Of a DNA stretch of 64,000 nt, positions 34,980 to 48,877 are shown piece after piece. A program made the translations under genes and the position numbers. Under the pieces are notes generated by a model that worked only from the letters and a program-made list of their open reading frames with translations, did no database searches and was not told the DNA's origin. How positions within the stretch are numbered: position 1 is the first letter of the stretch; each line of letters starts with the position of its first letter. The stretch spans positions 19,944,412-20,008,411 of the forward strand of contig NC_045139.1 in the NCBI RefSeq assembly GCF_008831285.2, given 5' to 3'. Source of the stretch: Nymphaea colorata. Lineage: Eukaryota; Streptophyta; Magnoliopsida; Nymphaeales; Nymphaeaceae.

Positions 34980-35720
34980 TTAGAGTGTTCCACCATCAAT
35001 GAAGAATAACAATAATTTTTTGTTTCTCACTGGTGACTTTTTTCATATAAGCTGAGTATTTATCTTCCATAAATATGAAACCACTGAAAAGTTCAATGAA
35101 TTCAAAGCCTTTGTTAGAAACAAAGTCCTTGCTCTATCAAAATTTTACACAATAAAGTGGGAGAACTTTTGTTTAATGACTTTAATATTTTGTATGCAAA
35201 ATGATATTTGCAAACAATTGATAGTAAGAAATACTCATCAACAAAATGTATGGCTGAAAGAATGGATAAAATAAAAGCAAAATGATATTTGCAAACAATT
35301 GATAGCAAGAAATACTCATCAACAAAATGTACGGCCGAGAGAATGGATAAAATAATTGTGAAAATGACTCATAGTATAGCTGCCAAACATATTCATTTGA
35401 ATTTTTAGGCAGAATCTATAGCTACCTCGATTCATTTGTTGAATATTTCTCCAATAAAGGCAGTGAAACAAAGATTCATGTGAGGCATGGAACAAAAGAA
35501 AACCCAATATATGTCATTTGAAAATCTTTTGCAGCATTGCACATACATTGATTGATACAAGCATTATGAGGAGTGAAAAGTGCATTTTTGTTGGTTATAT
35601 TGACGAATTTAAGGCTATCCCTTGTATAATCTTATTTCAAAATATAATAATTCGTTGTAATGTAGTTTTTGATGTGAAAAGAAATTGGTTGGAGTAATGA
35701 ATAAACTAAATAGTTGGTAT
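34980..35720 (+). pseudogene. Copia integrase remnant
   Basis: From 34,990: a relic of the FLTFIDDYSR region (NNFLFLTGDFFHI), FKAFVRNKVLALSKF-like sequence, two copies of the KYSSTKCMAERMDKI block (equivalent to YSPQQNGVAERMNRT, carrying the catalytic Glu), and a C-terminal part with SIHLLNISPIKAVK and KCIFVGYIDEF-like segments. It ends with VVFDEDIF around 35,714-35,735. Frames shift several times. Confidence 0.75.
35196..35357 (+). repeat. In-frame 81-bp tandem duplication inside the integrase remnant
   Basis: GCAAAATGATATTTGCAAAC starts at 35196 and again at 35277. The two 81-base copies differ at only a few positions (e.g. ATGGCTGAAAG versus ACGGCCGAGAG). Eighty-one bases equals 27 codons, so the catalytic Glu block is doubled. 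Confidence 0.92.
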
Positions 35721-35999
35721 TTGATGAAGATATATTTGGGCAAGGCAAAGAAGATCAAAATATCACTATCAGTCAATGTTCAATTAGTTCAATGCAATCT
35801 TCAAAGGGCAATGGTGATAAAAATTTAGGTGACAAAGAAACACCACTCAAAAAGGCAGGTTTTATAAAAAAGATGTGTATAAATGTGCATTTGTATTTAT
35901 TATAGCTGAATTCTTGAATTATGAAGGTGCTTGTGAAAATGATAAATGAAAGAACCTATCGAGAAAAAATTGTGTGTTATTAAGAAAAAATGATACTTA

Positions 36000-36880
36000 G
36001 AACTAACATGTCTACCACTTAGAAAGTCTCATTGATTTGAAATGAGTTTATAAAGTAAAATATTGTGAGAGTGGAAATACAAAAAAAAGTTACAAATCTA
36101 TGTTGGAAGCTAAGTGATATGTTAAAAAACATGGAGTCTTTTAAGCATATCTTGCCATGGCCAAATTTAAAATTACTAGGATAATATTATTGTGGTGGTT
36201 GTATACTATATTTTGCAAGTTTTTCAGTTTGATATCAAGTCATCCTTTTTAAAAGGTATTTGAATGAAGTTGTTTATATTGAACAACCCCATAGTTTTAT
36301 TGTTGTTTTGCAAGAAAAGGAAGCATACAAAATAAAGAAATTAAGCCTTATATGGCTTGAAATAAGTGCCTTGATCTTGGTATAACCAGTTGATACATAC
36401 TTCTAGCAAAATGATAAAGTGGAAAATGATGATGTTTTACTTATATGTATGTTGACGATATCTACTGGCCCTCCAATGAAGATTTGTGATCAATTAAGTT
36501 AAAAATAATGAAGGAATTTGAGATGTCTGATTTAGGTTGCTTGCATTACCATTCGGGTCTTTTGGTAAGACAAACTAATGACGTGATATTTATTTCACAA
36601 GAAAAGTATAAAGAGAGATTATTGAAGAAATTTAATCTAGATAGGTGCAAGAGCAGTTTTACTCCTATTAATGCAAGAGAAAAACTTAAAATTGATGATG
36701 GAACTACCAAAGCAAATGAGACATTTCTAAAGCATTATGGGTACTCAATGTATTTGACTCATACATGACATGGCTTTGTGTTTGCAGTTGGAGATTTCAG
36801 ATTTGTGTATAACTTAGCTGTTCATCATCTTCTAGCTACAAAATAACACCATTTTATATTTGAAAAACCTCAAATTTGGG
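36000..36880 (+). pseudogene. Copia reverse transcriptase remnant
   Basis: MYVDDIYWPSNED near 36,447 keeps the YVDD catalytic box. The 36508-36768 frame follows with MKEFEMSDLGCLHYHSGLLV and FISQEKYKERLLKKFNLDRC, the RT thumb blocks, then MYLTHT (start of the RNase H connection). Most of the palm upstream is unreadable. The element is inactive. Confidence 0.85.
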
Positions 36881-36889
36881 GATTTGGCT

Positions 36890-37065
36890 TAAACCAGTCA
36901 CTGCTTTAAATTATATGGTCTTCCTGTTAATGACTAGGCAAGCTCAGTGCAAGACATAAAAATTATGAAGGGGCACATAGCCTATCTTATAGAGAAGCCT
37001 GTGGAAAACCGTCTCTCTCTACTGGTGACGACTGAGGGAGTTGCTGCGGGAGAGCACTTCGCCTC
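36890..37065. other. Junction DNA between copia remnant and plastid-like fragment
   Basis: No feature recognised. The left limit of the plastid-like DNA is uncertain and may begin within this stretch. Confidence 0.3.
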
Positions 37066-37069
37066 AATG

Positions 37070-37362
37070 TTAAAATAGAAAAGAAAATACAAAAAAGAGA
37101 GGAAGCAGAACCAAGTCAAGATGATACGGATCAACCCGTTCTTTTTGCGCCAAAGATCTTATCTTCTTCCGAAGGAACTGGAGCTACATCTCTTTTCAAT
37201 TTCCATTCAAGAGTTCTTATGTGTTTCCACGCCCTTTTGGTTTTGAGACCTCGAAAAATGGATAAATTCCTTTTATTAGGAACACAAGATTCGTCACTAC
37301 AAAAAGGATAATGGTAACCCTACCTAACCTATAGTAATTGAAATACATGACCGGGACAACCG
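37070..37362. other. Probable plastid-derived fragment (NUPT)
   Basis: Blocks such as GATGATACGGATCAACCCG, CGCCAAAGATCTTATC, GGAACTGGAGCTACATCTC, TTCCATTCAAGAGTTCTTAT, CGAAAAATGGA.AAATTCC, AGATTCGTCACTACAAAAAG and GATAATGGTAACCCT match, as I remember it, the conserved plastid inverted-repeat spacer between the rps12 3' exons and trnV-GAC. Scattered substitutions and small indels indicate an aged nuclear copy. The 72-codon minus-strand frame here is not a gene. The identification is from memory and needs an alignment. Confidence 0.6.
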
Positions 37363-38275
37363 TGGCTAGAAGGCCTCCTAGGCAGGATTCATCTGATCCG
37401 TTCAATAATTTCTTAAGGTCTAGCGAACTATCCACCCTAGAGGATGATCATCATAATTTCACTTGGAATAACCACCGAACGGGACTGAACAATATCTGCT
37501 ATAGGCTGGACTGGGTGGCTAGAAACCATGCTTGGTCGGCTTTCCCAACATCCAGTTTCGTCTTCCTGTGTTGCCTCGGTCGCCCTCTGACAACAACCCA
37601 CTGCTGCTAACCACCTCTAGGGCCCTTCCTCCTAGTGGTGGACGTGGACTGTTTAGGTTTTACTCTTTTCTGGACTAGAAGACAAGGCTGACATGAAGTG
37701 GTTGAGCAAGCTTGCAACAGTTTCCCCGGCGGTTGTAGAATGATAAAAGTTATTAGCAAACTTATGTTCCGCACTTGATCATGTCCAAATTAGTTTTGTG
37801 GTTAATGGTCTAAACGACCCGAACATTGAATGGCTTATCAGAGAAGAACTAGAGCAAACTTTGAAAGAGGAATTCTTGTTCTGGAAGCAAAAATCCAGAA
37901 TCGCCTGGCTACAAGAAGGGCACCGTAACACTCTTTTTTCAATCAAAAGCCAATGCCTGGAAATGCAGAAAACAGAGTCTCCTCTATTAGCATAAACTAT
38001 CTTATTTACTCTTCGCCCGCTCATATATAATGGAGGCTTGTTCTAATTACATCGCTGATTTCTATAGCGCAGATGCTTCAAGTGGACGCATGTTCGAGTC
38101 TCTTCCCCAGGCCCCTTTGTCTCGGCGGAAGAGAATAGCTCTGTTTTTGCTCCAGTGCAAGATGAGGAAGCCACCATGTTGTATTCTCTTAGGAAAGCAA
38201 GAAAGCACCGGGCTCAGACGGCTTCCCAGCGGGTTTCTATAAGTCTTTCTGGAACGTGGTCGGCAAGGAATGTCA
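37363..38275 (+). pseudogene. LINE (non-LTR retrotransposon) ORF2 remnant
   Basis: The 37338-37610 frame contains DDHHNFTWNNHRTGLNNICY and RLDWVARNHAWSAFPTSSF, the C-terminal part of the LINE endonuclease. Further on, EEFLFWKQKSRIAWLQEGHR and NTLFSIKSQ match the segment before the reverse transcriptase. SRKAPGSDGFPAGFYKSFW (38.2 kb, frame shifted) is the first RT motif. Sequence similarity stops near 38,275, so most of RT and the 3' end are missing. Several stops and frameshifts are present. Confidence 0.85.
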
Positions 38276-38720
38276 CGGTCCACATATTTTTCTCTCAATC
38301 TCAACCTCTCTCTCTCTTCTCCACTGATCGCTCGATGAATCTCCGGTCTCCTCCATCGGTAAGTCTCTCTCTTCCCCTCTGGCGAATCTCCACTATGCCT
38401 CCACCGGTAAGTCTCTCTCTAGTTCCCTCTCGTGTGGTCGGATGAGTCACAAACCTTCGGTCTCTCGTGTGGTCGGGCCAAGGGTGTCTATTTCTTTTTC
38501 CACAATCACTCTCTCCCTCCATGGCCGATTGGGAAAGAGGGCTTCGAAGCTCTCCTGCCGGCCAGAAAGTCCCCTTTCCCTACCAGAAATGAGGGCTCTG
38601 AGGCCCTCTTCTGCATCGGGAAAGAGGGATCGAAACCCTCTATTTTCAACAGAGGGCTTCGAGCCATCCTCTCTCTCTCTCTCTCGGCAACGACATAGGC
38701 TTTCAGTCCTCTTTCTTTAA
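38276..38720. repeat. CT-rich segment with short tandem and palindromic repeats
   Basis: CC(A/C)TC.GGTAAGTCTCTCTC recurs about 43 bases apart (38,355 and 38,398), and CTCTCGTGTGGTCGG twice (38,427 and 38,462). Between 38,537 and 38,660 lie GAGGGCTTCGAAGCTCTC, GAGGGCTCTGAGGCCCTC and GAGGGATCGAAACCCTC, each self-complementary, plus a partial fourth. No coding function seen. Confidence 0.6.
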
Positions 38721-40430
38721 CAAAAAAAATGTCTTCTTTTCTGATGGTTAGGAGTTTTGCTTTTTCTGAGTTTATGGATGCGTCTGAGTTGCTGTGAGTT
38801 TCTTCTGATCACTATGATCACATATGTGATCGAGTGTTTATTTTTCTTGAACGCTGGAAATCCTTTGTTAAAGTGTTTGACCAAACCTATTAAACAGTTA
38901 AAGTGATTACTAAAATTGTTTTATGCAATAACCTACTTACTTTTGTTGTATATGTGTCCTTTTTTTTTTCCTAGTTGGTTGCGAGGACAACTGTTTTCAA
39001 GACACTTGTCTTTTGTCTTTATGTCCTAACAACAAAGAATCCTCCTTTATATGTACAAGCTATAATTTTTTTAGCATTTGTTTATATGAACAAATTTTTT
39101 AACTTGTCTTATCCATCGTTTGTATTAATGACTAGATGAACAAGTTTAACACATGTTTTCTATTTTTCTATATGTATACATTTTTCTCTCTAAAGCACAT
39201 GATAAAACAAATAAAGAATATTTTTTTCTCTCAATAAAAAAATCACATGTGACAAAGGAAAATATTTTCAAAGCACACTAGAAATACAAACAAATAAAAA
39301 TATTTACCCCCTTTTTTCTTTTTCTCTCTATACGCATGAGAAACTTAAAATCAACACAAAATGAAAAAACTAATAAAATATATAAAAATACTCCCTCTAG
39401 CTCTTTCTATGTCTACAAATACAATCAACCTAAAATATACTAACAAACAAGATACTCTTTTTTGTCTTTGCTCGTTCTTGTTTTCTCTTTTTTTGCTCTC
39501 TCTCTCTCTCTCTCTACAAATATAAATGATATAAAATCCATATATTATAAAAAAACATCAACCAATTATAAAGAATACAAAAACATAGCTGAAGAGTAAA
39601 CATTCAATTTTGTTAGACACAAACCATATAAAAATGTTTAGAAAGTTTCTAAAAATCAACTACACATATGTCTAGAATGTTTAGAAAATGATGGTGAACA
39701 CATTTGATCAGGTGGCCACTAGCAACCATAAAATAATGCTCATCATTGCATCTTCACCTTGTCCTTGCATTTCAGCAACAATTTATGTAAATATTATTGA
39801 TAATACAATATACACTAATAAAGAAACAGTTCACTTGATCTAGTCAATCATGTACATTGGGCTAGCAGAAATAAGAATGGTGTTAGGCTGTTAGCAAGCT
39901 TACCAAAACCAAAAACAAATCTAAATAATTAAAGATAAAGCATTTCAATCAATGGAATCCAAATTAAACGGTTTCTTGTTGAGCTCCCCCATTGAACAAG
40001 GACCACACTGCAAAATGGTTGCTACCCTGTGTAATTTTGCAAACTAGGTACGTTGATTGAAAGTTTCTTAGTCCAAATTTACACGGGTAAACTGCCCTTA
40101 GGAAAGCAAGTCATCGTCTATTACCAATTATTGGTAACAATTTGGTCAGCCCAATTACAATGACCAGCTCACAACCATTAGTCAAGTAATTTATGCATCA
40201 CTTCCATTTCCTCCTAGCTGTCCTCATTAAATAAGAGTAAAAGAACTGTCAAATGGATGGAGACTGATAGAAGCAACCTCTTTTAAGTGTATCGGACCTG
40301 TCTATGACTTGTCTGTAAGTAGATAGAAAGTTCTTCAGGCACTTCATAAGCATTCGAAAGTAGTGCAAAATTTGTGGGGAGCATTTAATTTTCTAATAGA
40401 ATAGAGAATGAATAAGGTATCATATGCATA
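38721..40430. other. AT-rich intergenic DNA
   Basis: No gene seen. It contains a 16-bp perfect palindrome GATCACATATGTGATC (38816-38831) and a (CT)n run near 39,497. Confidence 0.45.
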
Positions 40431-40438
40431 TTGGTACT

Positions 40439-42235
40439 CTAATTTTCAAAAATGTAGAAGGTAAATGTTGAACTTAATAAGTTTGGAGCAAACTCTCCAA
40501 GAAGAACCTCAAAGAAAAAGAGAAGTGTCAGCATTGCATCTTTGCAACAGAGCTGGGTGTCCACCACTTCTTCCTTGGCAGTGCCCGACTGGTACCAACA
40601 TAAGTCGGGAGGAGGTCTGCCATATATAGTCTCAAAAGGGAAGATACCTATAGAGGAGTGCCTTTTTTGGCTGATGAAAAGTAGCCTGCCTAGACTTTTC
40701 GTCACTGGCCTACAAAGCAATAGAGGTATGTCTGCAAACTTTTCTTAACAATTTCGGTCTGTCCATCTAATTGTGGATGGTAGGCCGTCTCATATGCAGT
40801 TTTGTCCTTTATAGTTGGAAATCCTCTTTCCAAAACGCACTCAAGAAAAGAGAGTCGGTTGCTTACAATGGAAAGTGGCGTGCCATGTAACCTCCCTACT
40901 GAGTCTTGGAATGCATGTGCCACTGATTTGACTGTAAATGAGTCAGCCAACCCTATGAAATGTGTATGTTTGGATAATTGGTCGACCACCACCAAGACCA
41001 CCGACTTACCCCTAGAATTAGGAAGGCCTTCAATGAAATCCATTCAAACGCCTTCCCAGATTTGACTTGAAATGGGCAATGTCTGCAGCAGTCACGCGGG
41101 CTTCCTTGTTTCATGTTTATTTCGCTGTCAGACTTCACACCTTTGAATATATTCCTTGGCAGTTCGTTTCATCCTTGGCCAGTAGAAGGTGGCCTTGGTA
41201 CGCATGTACATTTTTTACTGTCCTTCAAGGCCTGCAACCGTAGAATTGTCAAAATAAGCCATGAGCAGCTATGGCAGATCTGTTTCTGGTGGAATGTAGA
41301 TGCGCCCTTGATAATATATGTATGGATCTTGCCATTCATACCCATAACATTTCTGCAAATTGTTTTAGAGTCTCTTCCTCACTTGTTGTACTGAATCTGC
41401 TGTGCGATGGGCCTGCTTCATCTGATCCCACAGACTAAAATGGGCCTCGGTGATAGCGGTTAGGATTCCTCCCTCTGATCGCATGTACGCGACAACCCAT
41501 CTGCCATATTTAACTTCCCTTTTCTAAATTTCACTTCGAAATCAAAGGCCATCACTTTGTAAATCCACTTCTGTAGAGTTGGGGACAATGACTGCTGCTG
41601 TAGACAATGCCGCAGGCTATGATGGTCGGTTAAGACCACGAACTTCCAACCCATCAACTAATTCTCCCACTTGATCACTGCTAGCACTATCGCCATTAGT
41701 TCATGTCCGTAGGCAGATCGGTTGCAGAATGAGGGTCCAAGGGCTCTGCTGAAGAATGCTATCAAATGTTGTTCTTGGCTTAGAACAGCTTCCACTCCCC
41801 GATCTGAAGCATCTGATTCAACGGTGAATGGTATACAGAAATTTGGCATGCGTAGGACTGGGGTAGACGTGATGGCGTGCTTCAGGGCGTTAAAAGCAGA
41901 CTTTGTTGCTTGGTTCCGACAGAATTTGTCCCCTTTGAGCAGCTCGGTAACTGGTGCTGCCACAAGCCCAAACCCTTTGACAAACTTGCGATAATATCCC
42001 ACTAACCCTAGGAATGATCTCAGTTCCATAATGGATTGAGGGTGTTTCCACTGTCACACTGCCTTCACCTTGTCTTCCTCCATCTCTACTTGACTTTTAC
42101 TAATAACATGCCCCAAGTAGGTAAGTTGGGATGCTCCAAAAGTGCATTTTGATAGCTTCATGTGTATATAGTACTGCTGCAGTGTCGTGAGAACCACTCG
42201 TATCCACAACAGATCTTTAGATCTAAAACTTGATC
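40439..42235 (-). pseudogene. Chromovirus-type Ty3/gypsy pol remnant
   Basis: Minus-strand order: end of RT (MKLSKCTFGASQLTYLGHVI, 42.17 kb), RNase H (MELRSFLGLVGYYRKFVKGF; VESDASDRGVEAVLSQEQH; VLTDHHSLRHCLQQQSLSPT; ADGLSRTCD), then integrase (MDFIEGLPNSRGKSVVLVVV; TAYHPQLDGQTEIVKK; SIGIFPFETIYGRPPP). The RNase H frame 42029-41658 is open for 123 codons. In integrase the first Asp (VVVDQLSK) and the Glu survive, but the second Asp reads Asn (SIVSNRLSF; codon AAC at 40860-40858). The RT palm with YVDD, gag and LTRs are absent, so both ends are truncated. Confidence 0.9.
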
Positions 42236-42800
42236 CAAATCTCAATTCTTGACTCATTCGATCTAAGTTTGTGCCTTCGTATCAGTTAAGACCTGATCCG
42301 AACCAAAGATCCAAAGTTTAGATCCATATCCTTGTTTGATTATAAATTCTTAATCCAGATCCAAGTTTATATCCAATTCCATGTTTTGACCTAAATCCAG
42401 ATCTAAATTCGAGATTCATAACCAAATATGAGTTAGATCTAAATTCGAGATCCGATTCCAAATATATTATTTTTTATCGATTCTAAGCTTTTGATCAAGA
42501 TCCAGCTCCAAATCCAAGAGCTAGATCCATTTTAAAATTCGAATACAAGTCACAGATCATTCTCAAACCAATTAACGAGATATTATGATGTTATCACCTC
42601 AAATTTTTCCAAAAGATGGTATCCTATACCAAGTTCATGATTATTCGATCCATAAATGAATTTTTAAACCCATGTCTGAACCCAAACGCAATACCTAAAA
42701 ACAAAATCTGACTTTGTAATCTGAATTAAATCCAAAATCCAAGTTTAGATCCAAATCAAGCATTTCAAACTTAAAATCCAAAACTAAGATCAAAACAACA
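42236..42800. repeat. Cryptically simple GATCCAAAT-type region
   Basis: Irregular repeats of GATCCAAA, AGATCTAAAT and AATCCAAGTT, like those at 1.9-2.6 and 5.2-5.5 kb. It starts where the chromovirus remnant ends. The duplicated AAATTGCGTCGGTGACTAATT at 42,898/42,919 lies just to the right. Confidence 0.5.
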
Positions 42801-43074
42801 AATTTGGTGCTACGAGAGTCGCACACACACAGACCTTCCCTTTGTTTTATATTTCATTTTCACACTTAAATGTGTTTTAAGCCTAAATCTTGCATTAAAT
42901 TGCGTCGGTGACTAATTAAATTGCGTCGGTGACTAATTGAACCCAATTCGGATTTAAAAATGAATAAAGAGCCATTCAAAATGGAGTCAGACCACTCATT
43001 TGGAACATAAACTAATTTTATACATATTTTAAATAAAAAAAGGTCTTATGCCTTTTATACTCAGTCACCTGGGT

Positions 43075-43930
43075 GCATACCTTTTGAGCCCACACCCGCA
43101 CCGATGCGTTGCGGGTGCCCAATCACCACCCGCTGATGAGCTCGCACCCAAACCGCACCCGGGGGGGGGGGGGTTGGATCTAGTTTCGAGTCGAAACCAA
43201 ATCCAAACCAAGTTCATTTGCGTGTTTGGTTTGAATCTGGCCGTTGGCCATTACATTTAAGTTAATACATCTATAGATATATTATATGTTCTCTTTTCTC
43301 TTTCAAAAAAACGATACATGACTAAAGAATGGTGGCTTTCATAAAACGATCTGTTTGCCTTTTTTCAAACATTTCTTTTTTGATTTTTTACCACTATCAT
43401 AAAATGTATAATTTTAATTGTGTTATTTAATTTCTACAAAAAATTAATAATAATAATAATAATAATATTAATATTAATATTAATAAAATATCTTTACCGC
43501 ACCGCCGCACCTAATTTTTTTGAGATGTGTCGCATCGGCACCCGCACCCGCACCGGCACCCGCACCCCGCATTCAGGTGACATAGCTTTTATATGAACAA
43601 CCCTTTTTATTTATTTGTTTATTCATGTTATCACTTTTATTGCATTTTATTTCATTTAAATATAATAATAATAATAATAAAATAAAAAATTGTGCGACGC
43701 GCAATTGCGCACCGAGTGCCACGCAATTCACAAGCACACACCGCAGGACGTGCTGCTCCCCTGGCATGCCTGTGTCTAAGCCAAGACCTGCATACGTCGC
43801 AAGCCCCATTTTCATGCAAAAACTACCCCTTGGAGGGTGGTTTTGGGCCTGTTGGGTGGGCATTAGTCCTACCCGCACCCCAAAAAAGTATTTACAGTGC
43901 TAATGGCCAATTTAACTTAGTCAAAACTAT
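43075..43930. repeat. CACCCG-rich low-complexity blocks in AT-rich DNA
   Basis: GCACCCGCACC-type strings occur at 43,090-43,160 and 43,500-43,572, separated by AT-rich DNA with (AAT)n at 43,446-43,486. The first block contains GCACCCGCA...TGCGGGTGC, an inverted repeat, and ends in a 13-base G run (43161-43173). A second (AAT)n lies at 43,661-43,680. No gene seen. Confidence 0.6.
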
Positions 43931-44165
43931 TTTTTTTAAATAAACATTCAAAAATACTTGAAATTCGTATGAAAATCTTATCAAATTCAAAAAAATTTAA
44001 ATGTTGAGTTTTGGCTTCAAAACTCTTTATAAATGCCCTCACAATCATTCTTCTTGGGTATGAGCTAACCCTTCAGGTGAGGAACCTGTAGTGCATTCTC
44101 ACTTAAAGACTTAAAGTCATCCCTTAGCTCTCATTTTCTATTTCTTTCTTTTTCTTTTCTTCTAC

Positions 44166-44301
44166 ATCTTCTTCTTCTCTGCCATTGAGAGAATACTAAT
44201 TTAAGGTCCAACTCTTGAAGGGAGTACAAGCAAATCTTCTTCTTCTTCACCATTGAGAGAATGCTAATTCAAGGTCCAACTCTTGAAGGGAGTACAAGAA
44301 A
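44166..44301. repeat. Tandem duplication, period 68 bp
   Basis: CCATTGAGAGAAT.CTAATT and AAGGTCCAACTCTTGAAGG recur 68 bases apart with two or three differences. Confidence 0.9.
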
Positions 44302-44619
44302 GTCTCTTGGAGCAATATCTTTATCACTGTGGAACTTCATCCGAAGTAAGAGATCCATTATCTAAATCATTTTCATTAGAGATATGTAATCAATATCTAA
44401 CTCCATTTCTTTAATTTCTCCCTTTTTCTTTTTTCCATGAACATATAAGATGACTTTCAAATCTCCTCTTTGGAGTCCATAAACTATTCTTAAGTGCACC
44501 GGAAACATGAGAAGGTGAACTGATGTTTCATTTTAGGATTGAAATATGTTCATCTCTTCTTTTGAATGTTGATTCGTTTTGAGATATTGTTCATGCATAG
44601 TTCATTGATTTTTTCATTT

Positions 44620-47825
<3,206 letters not shown>

Positions 47826-47830
<5 letters not shown>

Positions 47831-48150
47831 TACCAAAAAGCAAAGTAGGGTAGCCAGATCTAGTGTCAAGTCTGAATATAGAGTGATGACATCAACAACA
47901 ACATAACTTACATGGATGCAATTCTTAATAAAGGATATTAGAATTCGTATTATCAAGGTTCCAGTATTACATTATGGTAATAAGAACTCCCTTTATATGA
48001 TGGCAGAACACTGTTTCATAGTATGCAATTTGAGACTAAATAGATTTCAACCAACAATCAAGTTGCTGACCTCTTTACCAAAAGCTTATCAAAGCGATTT
48101 TTTAATTTCTTAAAAAACAAACTCAGCCTTCAGCAGCGGCTTGATTTGAG
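47826..48150 (+). pseudogene. Copia RNase H C-terminal remnant
   Basis: The plus strand reads KKQSRVARSSVKSEYRVM, then LTWMQFLIKDIRIRIIKVPV, LHYGNKNSLYMMAEHC and LLTSLPKAYQSDFL, the end of copia RNase H (SKKQ..VARSS.EAEYRA; CDNKSA; TK.L). The usual Asp in CDNKSA reads Gly (YGNKNS). The N-terminal three quarters of the polyprotein are absent. Confidence 0.8.
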
Positions 48151-48620
48151 GGAGAATGTTAACAAAATTGACAAACATGACCAAAGTGTTAGAGAGAAAA
48201 TAGTCAATCAAGAAAATCAAAAGATGGATCAAGATAAGAATGATAAAGACATCAACCTAAAGAAGGATAAAGATAAAAATGACAAGCTGGTGATTGAAAA
48301 TAAAAATTGGATAAAAAAGGAAGGTAAATCTGAAGATAAGAAAAACCAACACTTTTGTGACCTGCCTTGTGATGGGACGTTGTAGTCCTTTTATAATTCT
48401 TTATAAAACCACTCAACACTGATCTTGTAATACATCTCCCACTATTAAAATTCAAATTGGAGTGCTTTTTGATCGTATACGTAGGCTCAGCCAAGCCGAA
48501 CCACGTTAATTCATGCCTCTTTTCCTTTTTTGTTTTCTCTTCCTTGCATTTTCTTTATGTATTTGTTGCAATCTGGTGAATTTGGTCACTTTCTTGATTA
48601 TTCTCTCCTATTTTTCTCCT
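48151..48620 (+). mobile_element. Probable copia 3' LTR
   Basis: TTTGAGGGAGAA (polypurine tract) precedes TGTTAACAAAATTGAC at 48157, the standard copia LTR start. A TATA-like CTTTATAAAACC near 48,402 and a pyrimidine-rich stretch after 48,510 fit U3/R/U5 organisation. The right limit is estimated (a CA occurs near 48,630). It ends only a few hundred bases from the 3' end of the SWEET gene. Confidence 0.6.
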
Positions 48621-48877
48621 ATTTTGACAGTTTTGGTGGTGAAGAGATTTCAACATTTCAACCACCTCATTCCTTTCAAAGGAAGGTACGAACCAGGCGT
48701 CGAAACAAGCTGAAAAGTATACAACAATTCCAATCATCACATATAAGAGAGCCAATTCACCCAATTTGTTTCACAGATAAAACTCACCAAAAGAAGAAAA
48801 AAATAAACTCCTGTGGCTTCTTCGTTGATGAATTAAGGATAAAGTAAGAGTACACAGGCTTTGAATCCCAGTAGAGA

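Larger units (their letters stand above)
33350..36880 (+). mobile_element. Degenerate Ty1/copia element, plus strand
   Basis: An LTR end ...CTAACA (33686) is followed by TTTTGGTATCAACCGAC (from 33689), a partial initiator-Met primer binding site. A TATA-like CTTTATATATGC lies near 33,550. Downstream follow gag, integrase, RT and the start of RNase H. The element is cut off near 36,880 before a 3' LTR, next to the plastid-like fragment. The 5' LTR start is not defined. Confidence 0.7.

Noticed and set aside
37297-37309. CACTACAAAAAGG as a CACTA transposon end
   Set aside because: The string belongs to the plastid-like block AGATTCGTCACTACAAAAAG and has no subterminal repeats.
37217-37435. 72-codon minus-strand frame
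   Set aside because: It spans the plastid-like spacer and the LINE junction; the corresponding plastid DNA is non-coding as far as I recall.
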